The translations under genes were made by a program, and so were the position numbers. The notes below the pieces were generated by a model, which did no database searches, was not told the origin of the DNA, and saw only the letters and a program-made list of their open reading frames with translations. Of a DNA stretch of 64,000 nucleotides, positions 48,241 through 60,834 are shown in pieces. The stretch spans positions 3,968,001-4,032,000 of the forward strand of contig OY992835.1 in the NCBI GenBank assembly GCA_963921425.1, in the 5' to 3' direction. The first letter of the stretch is position 1. The number at the start of each line of letters is the position of its first letter. The stretch is from Dryas octopetala. Taxonomy: Eukaryota; Streptophyta; Magnoliopsida; Rosales; Rosaceae.

Positions 48241-48647
48241 CAACCAGGATACAAAGGTTCATCGTCGTCCCCAACCAAATTAATGAAATCGTTAGAATCA
48301 TTTGAAAATTCTTCCTCTTCATTATCTCCCATATCCACTGTTTCGGAGACAAAATTATCTTCTTGTTCCTCCACACTTCTAGCTGCATTCGCAAATGTAC
48401 TAGAAACTTCTCCGTGCCATATCCAATTTTGGTAACTTTGATCAACCCCATTAAAATATAGATGATCCCTTATAACTCCAATCCTATATTGTCTCATATT
48501 TCCACATTTTTGGCAAGGACAATGAATGAGATTTGGGTTTCTAGCATGCTGTAATGCAAACTTGAAAAATTCTTGAATCCCTAACTCATATGCCCTTGAT
48601 CTTCTATCCGCATACATCCATGACTTGTCCATCTTTGACTTGTCCAT
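48241..48647 (-). pseudogene. TNP2-like: N-terminus of CACTA TNP2 (transposase-associated domain)
   Basis: The frame starts MDKSKMDKSWMYADRRSRAY and has a zinc-binding-like CPCQKCGN, then DHLYFNGVDQSYQNWIWHGE. This is the classic N-terminal transposase-associated domain of plant TNP2. An acidic stretch follows, and the piece ends LYPGC exactly at S3. I prefer the start at 48647 or 48632 over the longer frame from 48755, because family members start MDKSWM; the extra upstream residues look noncoding. No stop is seen in this piece. Confidence 0.9.
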
Positions 48648-49926
48648 AAAAACATGCATGTCATTTATAAAATCATACCAAATATTGACTCTAGTGAAAC
48701 AAAACAAATACAAAGACAAACTAAACACAACCACTATACCATTGAACATAGGCATGCAATTGAAAACTAACTGGTCTTAGTAAGTTTGTGGTCCAAAATA
48801 TTGTCTAAATATCTTAGACATACTCTGCAGGTTGTTCTAAATTAGGTATTTCAAGCTAGCACAATGCATCTTAAAAATTATACACCTAGTTCAGTCTTAG
48901 TAATTTCCTCAATTGAAATAAAGCAAACACAATGGAGTGAATGAACTTATATGATTTCTATAGGGTAGGGGAGGGGTAGCAGCTTTCCACTTCAATACAC
49001 AATTACCTACTCATAACTATTTTTCTCATCAAAATCAAACATTCATTATAATGAGTAACAAAAGTTAATCAATTGCATCAAGAAATCAACATAATCCCTT
49101 CAATAGTCTACAAATAAAACCCCTACCATCAAAACAGAAGAAAACAAGATGCTAAAACCAACAAAACACCAAAAAAAAAAAAAAAAAAAGGCCTGATGAG
49201 CTCACCTTTCATTCCCCAAGCTCAACAATATCACCAAATATCACCAATATGAACTTCACCTTGAGCAAAAACACAAAACAAAAAGGGTTAAAAGAACCTC
49301 AATGAACAAAAATCAGAAATGCACAAAAAAAGAAGAACAAAATCTAATGAGGAAAAAACCGCCCAAAATCAAATCCTAACCCAACTGTACCTGAACGGGA
49401 GTGCAGAGATACACGAAGATGATTCAGGGGAGTGCAGAGATGGCCGGGCAATGAGGAAAAGGCGAAGATGATGAGGACGGACATGGAGGTCGGTGACGTC
49501 AGGAGACGTGCAGATGGAGAGCGAGGGATGACGTCGAAGATGGAGATTGACGCGCGATGAGGACGGAGATTAATGCGCGAGAGGGAAGATTGATCGGTGA
49601 AGCCAGAGGACTGAGTTGAGGAGGGAAGATCGATCGATCGATGAGGACTAAGTTGTGGGCAAAGTGTGTGTGAGTTTCTGAAAGGTGAAATCAGAGGGCT
49701 TTGACCCAAAAAGACCTAAGGCGCGCGCGATATATTTCATTAACGCGGTCATGTGCTTGTCAAATACAAAGATCCTCAAAATTTTATATTTTTGTGAAAC
49801 TTGCCCAACACAACGGTATTCCCTAATACTATTATTAGGAAATTGTTAGGAAAAATTATCAAACCAAATACCATGGGATAATATACATTAATATAACGGT
49901 TTGTTAAAAACCGTTGTGTGGTAAAT
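48648..49926 (-). other. CACTA 5' region upstream of TNP2
   Basis: About 1.3 kb with no clear gene. It has an A-run near 49171-49189, a gatcgatcgatcgatg run near 49627, and close to the P4 insertion the inverted pair acggtttgttaaaaaccgt (about 49898-49917) plus acaacggt (49811). Such short inverted repeats are usual in subterminal CACTA DNA. The 121-codon frame at 49344-49709 has no recognisable domain. Confidence 0.45.
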
Positions 49927-52845
49927 TGACAGGACCGCCCCCGGATTTCACCCTGAAACCCGGAGAGGTCCTGTGGGATCCAAAATCAAGGAAAATTCTA
50001 CCGAAAATTCGGCAGAACCTCCCTTGAAAATGGACTAACCCAAAATTTCAAAACCTGTCAAGAACACTTCTAAAACATCAATCACCTCTACCACAACCAA
50101 AAAGGGTCTTAGACCCAACAATTTCACAGAGAAACCATCTTAAAATTTAAAAGTGGTTATCAGAGCCACTAATCTATTACAAGAAATTTTTACACAATGA
50201 AAATGGCACCTACACGGTCTGAGTAATGATATGGACGTATATGCCTCGACGTTATTGGCTCGACCTCCACCAAAGCTACTACCTGGGGGGACAATTTAAG
50301 ACAAAATAAGATAACTTGTGAGATAACTCAGGGAGTGGACAGGTTTATGGAAACGAAAACAAAGCAATTCTTCCTGTTCAGAAAATCCTTCAAAAACACA
50401 TTTAGCTCTAAAACCTCACGTCACTCTTTGAAATCCCCCAGTTTTAAAACCTTTTCAGCTACTTATCAAAAATGTCAAAAAGCCATCAACGTAAAGATAC
50501 AAGAGATTTCAGAATTTCTTTCACAAGATATGTTAGATAAAAATATCAATTAAAACATCATATAAGAACACAAATAGGTTAAATAATAATCAGATTTCAC
50601 AACTTAAAACTCAATCAAGTAAAATCTCAAGGACTACATAAAATCACATCATACTAGTACCCGGGGAACTGCTGGTCATACGTGCACGCAGAGCTTATAA
50701 TGCTGGTCATACACTGCCGAGTCATCTATGGGCAAGTGCAGAGCAAATATGAAATGCTGGTCGTACACCGCCGACTAGGCAAGTGCAGAGCGATATATAA
50801 TGCTGGTCATACACTGCAGACTAGGCAAGTGCAGAGCAAATGCTAGTCATACACCGCCGAGTCATCTCTAGGCGAATGCAGAATAAAATTATACCTGCTG
50901 AGGGGGTACTAATAGGATGGTTTAAAACTGCTCATTTAACTTCATAAAACTCGTAACTCAAATCAAATCCATGTCACATGATACTCAAACCATTGAAAAT
51001 CACCACATATATTCATAAGGAAAATGTCTACTCTCAATCAACATTTCTTAGTCAAGACTCATGATAACCAGATTAAATATTAAAATCATAATCTAAGAAA
51101 ATACTTCCAAGACAAAGATCCAATTCAACTTCTATTATTTCTCAAACAAATTCAATAACCAAACGAGTAAAACATGAAATTTAGAAGAGTATTCACAAAA
51201 TAAAGTCCATTCACAGAGATAACGCTAGCTTCGATCCTCTGCTGGATCGTCACGAGTCACAGCCGTGTCGCCTAGAATCACAATCAAAGAAATAAAGTTA
51301 GTTCCGACTCAAGACACTTAAATGTAAATGTGTACTCAACTTAACGTCACACCCGACTCTCAATCTAACTCGAAGATTCCCAACGTCCACTCGCAAACCC
51401 AAAACTCCTACATAAACACTCTGAAAGCTTCGTGGCTCAACTCGACGTCACTCTCACTTCTAAAACTAAAACTAAATTTAAAAGGAATAAGCACAAGGCT
51501 TATTTCAGTCGGAAAGCTCATCTTAGAGTCATTTCGACATCGGTAAAGTCTCACATTTTCGCCCCAACAACTTTGGTTTTCTCTAACAACAATCAATGCA
51601 GCCAGGATCAAATAACCCACTCAACGATCGTTCTAAAATAAACCTACATTCACGAAATCACACTGGGTTTCAAAATCTTAGTGGGTGCCACGTAAAATGG
51701 TTGCTCCAAAACCAATTTTCAGCTAACAAATGCCAAATTCCTCAAACCCACTCGACCTTTCAGTATTAATCCACATTTGAGGTTCCTAGGGATGGAAATT
51801 TCTAAACAAAACAACAAGAATAATCCCCCCAATCTGAAAGCCAAAGTAAATCTCGAAATGGCCTCAATTCCTCAAAATTTATAGTTTCAAATTGCACGAT
51901 TTCTGAGCTACAAAACCAGAAGAAATCAAAGCCCAAAGAAAGAGGAACGAAACCCACCTAGGATGGAGGTGATTGGCGCCGAAAAACTAGTCGGAGAAGG
52001 GAAGAGAAGCCGGCGATTAGGACTGCCTTTTCCGAGCTGGATTCGCGAGCAGAGGTGGCTGGCCTGGGCTGGCCTGGGCTGGCTGGAGGAGGCCCGAGCT
52101 GAGCTGGTCGACATCGGGGGAGGCTCGCCGGAGGTTGGCGACGGCGAGAAATGGCCGGAGTTGATGGCCAGTGGCTGCGCACAGAGAAATAGCAGAGAGA
52201 GGGAACACGAGGAGAGAGAAAATAAGGAGAGAGAGAGAGTAGGCTGGGGGGTGGTCGGCGCTTGGGGGTCACGCCGGTGAGGCCGGGTCGGCGAGTGGTG
52301 GTCGACGGCGAGGTGGTGGTGCGGTCGGGGTGGTGGTTGTGGCAGCTGTGTGTGCAGGGGTGGTCGAGGGGGAGAATAGATAGACAGAGAGGGTGCGAGG
52401 AGAGAGAGAGAAATAAAGGGAGGAGAGAGAATGTTGTAGAAAATTCTAGAGAGAGAAAGAGAAATCCCCTTAAAAAAAAAAAAATCTGATTTTGGATTTT
52501 TAAACCCAATTTGTCAATTTTAGGAAATTGCCTCTCACTTCAAACGCCCATATCTCTCAAACCGTAACTCGGATCGACGCGTGCTACATGTCTATGAAAT
52601 TGTGGGCTCGAAACCTATCCAACGGACCCAAAGTCAAAATCAAAAGCCCATTTATTTTAAAAGTCAACATTGGGTCAAGCCCAATTTAAAACAAAAATAT
52701 ATAAAAATTTAAATCAAAACCCTTTTTATTTTCCAAATAAATCTCAAATCTTTAAAATACAATTCAACATCCTTTAAAAACTTCTTAAAACCATAATTGA
52801 ATAAAAATTTAAATTTTTAGTGAAAATTTGGGTTAGGTCGTTACA
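49927..52845 (-). mobile_element. P-family solo LTR P4 inside the CACTA 5' region
   Basis: On the plus strand it starts TGACAGGACCGCCCCCGG and ends GGTTAGGTCGTTACA, with a perfect duplication taaat (49922-49926 and 52846-52850). It is 2919 bp with no coding domain. Landmarks: irregular short repeats with gctggtcatac (50671-50890), an exon-like block with GCTTCGATCCTCTGCTGGAT near 51230, a reverse donor-like site near 51957, and GA-rich leader sequence at 52180-52470. Confidence 0.92.
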
Positions 52846-52917
52846 TAAATTAAGATAATGGCCAAAATACAAAACATTGTTTATTGGCCGATGTCTATTA
52901 CGTTTTTTATAGTAGTA
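52846..52917 (-). repeat. CACTA 5' terminal region
   Basis: The minus strand reads TACTACTATAAAAAACG from 52917, which fits a CACTACTA-type terminus with its first C changed to T. Satellite starts directly after it. The partner terminus is missing, so neither the inverted repeat nor the 3-bp duplication can be tested. Confidence 0.6.
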
Positions 52918-53615
52918 AAACGTCATTTAGGTGTATACTTAATCCAATTCCGTCCAAATTGCACCAAAAGGTTCCCGGTTGACAAGAAAGTCATGTTAAA
53001 GCACTTTCTCATGTTAGAATTAGCGTTCTAGACCATTTTAACCGCATTTGGTGTAAAGAACGCACGAAAATGTCAATTCGGTGCATACTTGGTCCAATTT
53101 CGTTTTGATTGTACCAAAACATTCCCGGATGGCAACAAAGACATGTCGAAGAACTTTCCTAAGTTAGGAAGAGTGTTCTAGACCAATTGAAGCACATTTG
53201 GTGTTATGAACCCTAAAAAAAGTCATTTCGCTGCATACTTGGTGCAACAAATTGCACCAACAGGTTCTCGGTTGGCAAGAAAGTCATGTCAAAGCACTTT
53301 CTCATGTTAGAATTAGTGTTCTAGACCTTTTGAACCACCTTTAGTGTTAAGAACGCACGAAAACGTAATTTCGTTGTATAATTGGTCCAATTTCGTTCTA
53401 ATTGTATCAAAAAGTTCCTAGATGGCAAGAAAGACATGTTAAAGCACTTTCTCATGTTAGGATTAGGGCTCTAGACCTATTGAACCACAATTGGTGTTAA
53501 GAACGCACAAAAACATCATTTCGGTGCATACTTAGTCCAATTTCATCCTAATTGCATCAAAACGTTCCCAGATGGCAAGAAAGACATTGGGAACCACTTT
53601 CTCATGTTAGGATTA
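52918..53615. repeat. 150-bp satellite, block 2 (about 4.6 monomers)
   Basis: The same monomers as block 1, including one with gaagaactttc (53151). It abuts the CACTA end on the left and breaks off at the gag of fragment E on the right. Confidence 0.93.
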
Positions 53616-54806
53616 GCTTGCATTTGCTGCTTGGTTCGATTCATGAAGGCATTGGTGCTTTAAGCTAGGGAAGTGGTGCTTTGAGCAATCTGAGCGATCT
53701 TCTCCTCCAAGCTAGACCTCTCGGCATTAGGGTGCACATAAGGCTTGTTGTTGCTCCCACTAGCTTGCTGTCCATTAGTGTTGCTCCACCTAAAATTGGG
53801 GTTGTTCTTCCATCCAGGGTTGTAAGTCTTGGAATAAGGATCGTATGGCACCCTAGGATAGCTCCCAACTTGATTCACTTGCTCCACGTCATTCCCTTGT
53901 GCTTGCACACCCATCAACTTCTCTTGAGCCAATGACAACTTCTTCACCATAGTCTTGATTTCAGCAATCTGTCCCTCCATGGTGTTTGGCGCGTCAGTTA
54001 CCTCATATAACCCTCTCTTTGATCCTCCTAATGAACGATTAGAATCCTATTGTTGAGAACTCAAAGAAAGTGACTCAAATAACTCTGTAGCCTCATCTTC
54101 AGTTTTAGACATAAATGCACCACCACATGCCGAATCCACTTTAGCTTGATCCCTCTCCAAAAGTCCTTGATAAAAACAACAAATCAAATACCAAGGGGAT
54201 AGGTTGTGGTGTGGGCAGCTAGTAAGCAACTCATTAAATCTGTCCCAAGTCTCATGGAGTGACTCATCGGCTTTTTGCACAAATCCAAGTATCTACTTCC
54301 TAATCCAATTGGTCTTGGAAATAGAATAGAACTTGTTCAGGAACTTGTTCGAAAGATCATCCCAAGTCGAAATGGAACTACTAGGCAGCGAATACAACCA
54401 TCTTTTTGCCTTGTCTTTAAGCGCGAAAGGGAACATCCTCAAATGATACTGATCGGCATTCAATCCCCTCAATTGTACGGCTTCACATACCCCAGAAAAT
54501 TCCTTTAAGAAGTGGATCGGAACCTCTCCATTTAGACCATGATAACTCGGCAACAAGTGAATTTGACCACTCTTGATCTCGAAGTCAGTAGCTATTGTCG
54601 CATAACGGATGCAAGACGGTTGTGTGGGCAGCGAGGGTGCTGAAAAGTGACTCAAGGGCTGCGGCACATTCTCATTTGCTTCAGCCATTTCGTTGCTTCC
54701 AATGTCCTCACTACTTGAATCAGATGCACTAGGTAGAGGGCTTATGTAAAGTTCCTATTGCTTCGTCTTTGAGCCTCTCTAACCTTGCAATAACTTTAGG
54801 GTTCAT
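53616..54806 (-). pseudogene. gag: Gag fragment of element E
   Basis: Starts at ATG 54806 (MNPKVIARLERLK); a frameshift follows within about 25 codons. It then reads from 54688 through HLLPSYHGLNGE, FPFALKDKAKRWL and TSCPHHNLSPWY. In-frame TAG codons at 54293-54295 and 54047-54049 replace glutamate (as seen in B) and probably tryptophan. The same frame continues to 53660 with YNPGWKNNPNFRWSN, a block common in Athila gags before the protease. It would have encoded the capsid protein; it is clearly inactive and cut at 53616. Confidence 0.88.
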
Positions 54807-54967
54807 AAAACAACACCTAATCAAAAGCAAACACAAAATCAGTAGAAAGAATGCTTATAAAGGCATGACATTTATTAAAAACTAAAAACTAAACAAAAAT
54901 AAAAACTAACTAATATAACCTAATTCTAATGACTCATTAAATCAATTCATTGATATTTAGACACATT

Positions 54968-54984
54968 CCCTGGCAACGGCGCCA
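54968..54984 (-). promoter_or_regulatory. Primer binding site of element E
   Basis: The minus strand reads TGGCGCCGTTGCCAGGG, the tRNA-Asp complement with one mismatch, 6 bases from the LTR edge. Confidence 0.85.
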
Positions 54985-54990
54985 AAAACT

Positions 54991-56670
54991 TGTTGATTGT
55001 TTTCTTAGAAAAAAATAAAAACATATCCCATTCTAAGTATACTCGCAAATGCACGAATCGCATCAGTAGCAAAGCATGCAAGCACGAGGTCGATCCCACA
55101 GGGAATGGTTAATACCCAACAAATCAATTCAATTAATCAATAGAATAATTAAACAAGGGGGTTTTGGGAAGGATGGAACTCACGCACACCACACCACACG
55201 CACACACCCATTATCCTATCTTGCAATGTTAAGTTTTCAGCTATCAAATCAGATATGCATACTCTAACCATCCAAGGCTAATGACAAATCAATTTAAACA
55301 CAATATATCAAAGGTTGATTGCTAAAAAGATTTGGCTAGTTACTTTCTCGTAATTGTTCTCCCAAGGCATAAATTAAGAGCTTCTTAGGCCTCCCCTAAC
55401 CAGTTAACTTACATGTTCCCTAAGCGGACTTAAGGCAACTGTTATCCATGCAAGAGTCATTAAGATTTATGAAAACGTCAAACACGCACAACATACAAGC
55501 TTTGACTATTTCCTTGTAGAGGTCCTACGAAACCATTATCAAGAATAATTTCTTATTCCCTTGTTACTTATGATTTAGTGTTTTTGACTATTTCACATCT
55601 AAACCTAACAAATAAACTAGATACAATTATCCTAAGGTGGCCAGTCAAAGGATGCAAACAAATAGTGACAGATTCAAATAGATAATGAGAATTTGATACA
55701 TGCAAATATCAAATTAATTCATCAAGAGACGGATAAACTATTTGTTAAAGCATGACATATCTGAAAATCAACCAACAACTAACATGTAAGATAGAATAAT
55801 AAACTACATAATTAAATTAGAAAATAAAAACTGAAATACATAAATAAACTCTCAATCCATAGTTAAAATTAAATCAGAAATACAAAACTAAAATAAAATA
55901 AGAATTCTAAAAGAAAAATTAAAGAACATCAATGGAGGGGCTGCGGCAAGAAGAGGAGAAGAAGGGAAAGCTCACATAAGCAGGTGGACTCACAGCTAGG
56001 GTGAGCTAGGGCTTGCGGCAAAGGCTCCCTCTCTCTCTTGCTTGTCATGCCAACCTCCTCTCTCTCTCTAGCTTTCAGCCTCTCTCTCTCTCTCTCTGAA
56101 ATTCGGAAAGTGCAAAATATGGGAACCCTAAATTATGAGAGAATAGGATGTATATATAGAGGTGAGGGAGAAATCCTTGTGAGGCAAGGCTTATGAGGGT
56201 GTGCGGCAAGCTAGGGTTAGGAAACCTAGGGCTGTGCGGCATAGGCTTGTGCATTGGGCTTAAGTGACTCACACATGGCTCTAGGGTTTCAATCACACAT
56301 GTGCGCATGGGCTGCCACATGGTCTTGACGTGATGGGCTTCTTGCGCTGCTAGGGTTGGCGCATGCATGCATGCCTGCCACCTCATGACTTCGGCACACT
56401 ATAGGCCCATGGCCTATTTGACTTAATGACATGTCATAGTTGACCCTTGACCACTGACTTTGACTTCCCATTTCGCCCCTCATTTCCCTTTGGATTTGAA
56501 TTCATTTCTTCCCTCCATTTGATTCCATCGATGTCCACCACCTTCTAGAAGCTTCTGAAACCTTGACTTGATAGAGTTGACTTTAACCAGCCTTTCCTAG
56601 TCCAACTAGGATTTCTTGTTAACGAAGGATTCCTTGTCCATTTTGACTTCTCGTAATGACCATATTGCCC
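54991..56670 (-). repeat. Truncated LTR of element E
   Basis: About 1.68 kb aligning by eye with the LTR of element B, and keeping the site where B carries its solo LTR unoccupied (near 55610). It lacks the outermost 5' part of the LTR. Confidence 0.8.
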
Positions 56671-56686
56671 CCTAAACCCTAAACCC
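56670..56686. repeat. Telomere-like tract at the junction of E and satellite
   Basis: CCCTAAACCCTAAACCC, 2.4 units of the plant telomere repeat, sits exactly between truncated LTR and satellite. The LTR of element B has no such run at the same place. Confidence 0.8.
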
Positions 56687-59600
56687 AACACATTCCCGAT
56701 TGGCAAGAAAGTCATGTCAAAACACTTTCTCATGTTAGAATTAGTGTTCTAGACCTTTTGAACCGCCTTTAGTCTTAAGAACGCACGAAAACGTAATTTT
56801 GCTGCATAGTTGGTCCAATTTCATCCAAATTGCACCAAAAGGTTCCCAGATCGCAAGAAAGACGTTGGGAACTAATTTCTCATGTCAGGATCACCGTTCT
56901 AGACCTATTGAAGCACATTTGGTGTTAAGAACACACAAAAATCTCATTTAGCTGTATACTTGGTCCAATTTCGTCCAAATTGCATGAAAACGTTCCCGGT
57001 TGGCAAGAAAGTCTTGTCAAAGCACTTTCTCATGTTAGAATTAGCTTTCTAGACCTATTAAACCATATTTGGTGTTAAGAACGCACATAATTGTCATTTC
57101 GGTTCATACTTGGTCCAATTTCATCCAAATTACACCAAAACGTTCCCGGTTGGCAAGAAAAATGTAGGGAAGCACTTTCCTATGTTAGGATTACCGTTTT
57201 AGACCATTTGAACCACATTTAGTTTTAAGAATACACAAAAATGTCATTTAGGTGTATCCTTAGTCCAATTTCGTCCAAATGGCACCAAAAGGTTCTCGCT
57301 TGGCAAGCGAGTAATGTCAAAACAGTTTCTCTTGTTGGAATTAGAGTTCTAGACCTTTTTAATTGCATTTGGTGTTAAGAATGCACGAAAACGTCAATTA
57401 AGTGCATACTTGGTCCAATTTCGTTCTGATTGTACCAAAACGTTCCCGGATGGCAAGAAAGAGATGTCGAAGAACTTTCTTATGTTAGGATGAGGGTTCT
57501 AGACCTATTGAAGAACATTTGGTGTTAAGAACCCTTAAAAATATTATTACGCTGCATACTTGGTCCAATTTTGTCCAAATTGCACAAAAATGTTCCCGGT
57601 TGGCAAGAAAGTCATGTCAAAGCGATTTCTCATGTTAGAATTTTCATTCTAGACCTATTGAACAATGTTTGGTGTTAAGAACGCAAATGAACGTCATTTC
57701 GGTCATATTTGGTCCAATTTCGTCTAAATTACACCAAAACGTTCCCGGTTGACAAGAAAAACATGGGGAAGGACTTTCTCATGTTAGGATTAGCGTTCTA
57801 TACCTATTGAACCACATTTGGTTTTAAGAATACACAAAAACGTCATTTAGTTGTATACTTAGTCCAATTCCGTAAAAATTGCACCAAAAGGTTCCTGGTT
57901 GGCAAGAAAGTCTTGTCAAAACACTTTCTCATGTTAGAATTAGCGTTCTAGACCTTTTTAACCGCTTTGGTATTAAGAATACAAGAAAATATTAATTTGG
58001 TGCATACTTGGTCCAATTTCGTTTTGATTGTAGCAATACGTTCCCGGATGGCAAGAAACACATGTCAAAGAACTTTCTTATGTATGGATGAGTGTTCTAG
58101 ACCTATTGAAGAACATTTAGTGTTCTGAACCCTCAAAAACATAATTTCAGTGCGTACTTGGTCCAATTTCGTCCAAATTGCACCAACAGGTTCCAGGTTG
58201 GCAAGAAAGTCTTGTCAAAACACTTTCTCGTGTTAGAATTAGTGTTCTAGACCTTTTTAACCGCCTTTAGTGTTAAGAACGCACGAAAACGTAATTTTGC
58301 TACATAGTTGGTCCAATTTTGTCCAAATTACACTAAAAGGTTCCCAGATAGCAAGAAAAACAATGCGAAACACTTTTTTATGTTAGAATTAGCGTTCTTC
58401 ACCTATTGAACCACATTCAGTGTTAAGAACGCACATAATTGTCATTTCGGTTCATACTTGGTCCAATTTCGTCCAAATTACACCAAAACGTTCTCGGTTG
58501 GCAAGAAAAATATGGGGAAGCGCTTTCTCATGTTAGGATTAGCGTTCTAGACCATTTGAACCACATTTGGTTTTAAGAATACACAAAAACGTCATTTAGG
58601 AGTATCCTTAGTCCAATTCTGTCCAAATTGTACCAAAAGATTTCCAGTTGGCAAGAAAGTCATGTCAATGCACCTTCTCATGTTAAAATTAGTGTGGTAG
58701 ACCTTTTTAACAGCATATAGTGTTAAGAACGCACGAAAACGTTAATTCGGGATAAACTCGGTCGAATTTCATTCTAATTGTACCAAAACTTTCCTGGATG
58801 GCAAGAAACACATGTCGAAGAACTTTCTTATGTTAGGATGAGTGTTCTAGACCTATTGATGCACATTTGGTGTTATGAACCCTCAAAAACGTTATTTCGC
58901 TGCAAACTTGGTCCAAATTTGTCCAAATTGTACCAACAGGTTTCCGGTTGGCAAGAAAGTCTTGTCAAAGCACTTTTTCATGTTAGAATTAACATTCTAG
59001 ACCTTTTGAACCGCCTTTAGTGTTAGAACGCACGAAAACAAAATTTCGGTGCATACGTGGTGCAATTTCGTCCTAATTGCACCAAAACGTTCCAAGATCG
59101 CAAGAAAGACATTGGGAACCAATTTCTCATGTCAGGATTAGCGTTCTAGACCTATTGAATCACATATGGAGTTAAGTAAACACAAAAATCTCATTTAGGT
59201 GTATACTTGGTCCAATTTCGTCCAAATTGCATGAAAAGGTTCCCGGTTGGTAAGAAAGTCATGTCAAAGCACTTTCTCATGTTAGAATTAGCTTCCTAGA
59301 CCTGTTGAACCATATTTGGTGTTAAGAACGCACATAAATGTCATTTCGGTTCATACTTGGTCCAATTTCGTCCATATTACACCAAAACGTTCCCGGTTGA
59401 CAAGAAAAACGTGGGGAAGCACTTTCCCATGTTAGGATTAGCGTTTTAGACCTTTTGAACCACATTTGGTTTTAAGAATACACAAAAACGTTATTTAGGT
59501 GTATCCAAATTGCACCAAAAGGTTCTAACTTGGCAAGAAAGTAAAGTCAGAGCACTTTCTCATGTTGGAATTAGCGTTCTAGACATTTTTAACCGCATTT

Positions 59601-60834
59601 GGTGTTAAGAACGCACGAAAATGTCAATTCGGTGCATACTTGGTCCAATTTCGTTTTGATTGTACTAAAACGTTCCCGGATGGCAAGAAAGACATGTCGA
59701 AGAACGTTTTTATGTTAGGATGAGTGTTCTAAACTTATTGAAGCACATTTGCTGTTAAAAACTCTCAAAAACATTATTTCGCTGCAAACTTGGTCCAATT
59801 TCGTCCAAATTGCCCCAAAAGGTTCCTGGTTGGCAAGAATGTCATGTCAAAGCACTTTCTCATGTTAGAATTTGCGTTCTAAACCTATTGAACCATATTT
59901 AGTGTTAAGAACGCAAATAAACGTCATTTCGGTTCATATTTGGTCCAATTTCATCCAAATTACACCAAAACGTTCCCGGTTGACAAAAAAAACATGGGAA
60001 AGCACTTTCTCCTGTTAGGATTAGCGTTCTAGACCTTTTGAACCACATTTTGTTTTAAAAATACACAAAAACATCATTTAGCTGTATACTTTGTCCAATT
60101 CCATAAAAATTGATCCAAATGGTTCCCGATTGGCAAGAAAATCATGTCAAAACACTTTCTCACGTTAGAATTAGCGTTCTAGACCTTTTAACCGCATTTG
60201 GTGTTAAGACCACACGAAAATATTAATTCGGTGCATACATGGTCCAATTTCGTTTTGATTGTACCAAAACGTTCCCAGATGGCAAGAAACACATGTCGAA
60301 GAACTTTCTTATGTTAAGATGAGTGTTCTAGACCTATTGAAGAACATTTGGTGTTATGAACCCTCAAAAACGTAATTTCGGTGCGTACTTGGTCCAAATT
60401 CGTCCAAATTGCACCAACAGGTTCCAGGTTGGCAAGAAAGTCATTTCTAAACACTTTCTCATGTTAGAATTAGTGTTCTAGACCTTTTGAACCGCCTTTA
60501 GTGTTAAGAATGCACGAAAACGTAATTTCACTGCATAGTTGGTCCAATTTTGTCCAAATTGCACCAAAAGGTTCCCAGATAGCAAGAAAAACAATGCGAA
60601 CCACTTTCTCATGTTAGGAATTGCGTTCTAGACCTATTGTAGCACATTTGGTGTTAAGAACCCACAAAAACCTGATTTTCGTGCATACTTGGTCCAATTT
60701 CGTCCAAATTGCACCAAAAGGTTTCCGGTAGGCAAGAAAGTCATGTCAAAACACTTTGTTATGTTAGAATTAGCGTTCTAGACCTATTGAACCATATTTG
60801 GTGTTAAGAACTCACATAATCGTCATTTCGGTTT
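56687..60834. repeat. 150-bp satellite, block 3 (about 28 monomers, higher-order structure)
   Basis: The tagacc landmark recurs at 56751, 56901, 57051, 57201, 57351, 57501 and 57651, exactly every 150 bp, then with 1-bp slips. At least four monomer types recur in order: catttaggtgtat..ttag; ttgattgtacc with gaagaactttctta; ctgcatacttgg; ttacacc with acatgggg. The gaagaacttt type recurs at about 57471, 58070, 58820, 59700 and 60300, i.e. after 600, 750, 880 and 600 bp. Both strands lack credible genes. Confidence 0.95.

Larger units (their letters stand above)
17046..52917 (-). mobile_element. CACTA (En/Spm-type) DNA transposon split into five pieces by later insertions
   Basis: Pieces at 17046-21017, 31072-31958, 44389-45448, 48241-49926 and 52846-52917 carry, in the right order and on one strand, the N-terminus, core and C-terminus of a TNP2-like transposase and then a Transposase_24-type gene. 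The intervening blocks are LTR elements; three of the four (P1, S3, P4) have perfect 5-bp duplications. The 5' end at 52917 resembles a CACTA terminus and abuts satellite. The 3' end is lost where S1 meets the element at 17045/17046. A segment between the DNA around 31072 and 21017, which should hold the DUF4218-type domain, is also gone. About 7.7 kb survives. Confidence 0.88.
53616..56670 (-). mobile_element. Athila-like fragment E (LTR, PBS, gag), truncated at both ends in satellite
   Basis: Same family as element B. On the minus strand a 5'-truncated LTR (56670-54991), primer site and most of gag remain. Both ends stop abruptly in satellite. The satellite phase on the two sides does not join cleanly and no duplication is seen, so deletion or illegitimate recombination made both edges. 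Confidence 0.85.

Noticed and set aside
49344-49709. 121-codon minus-strand frame upstream of TNP2
   Set aside because: Low-complexity, rich in Ser, Pro and Leu, no domain, and located in CACTA 5' noncoding DNA; a host gene is not supported.
56687-60834. A CENP-B-box-like motif in the satellite
   Set aside because: The stretch with tttcgtccaaattgc has the TTCG but not the A..CGGG half, so the match is not convincing.
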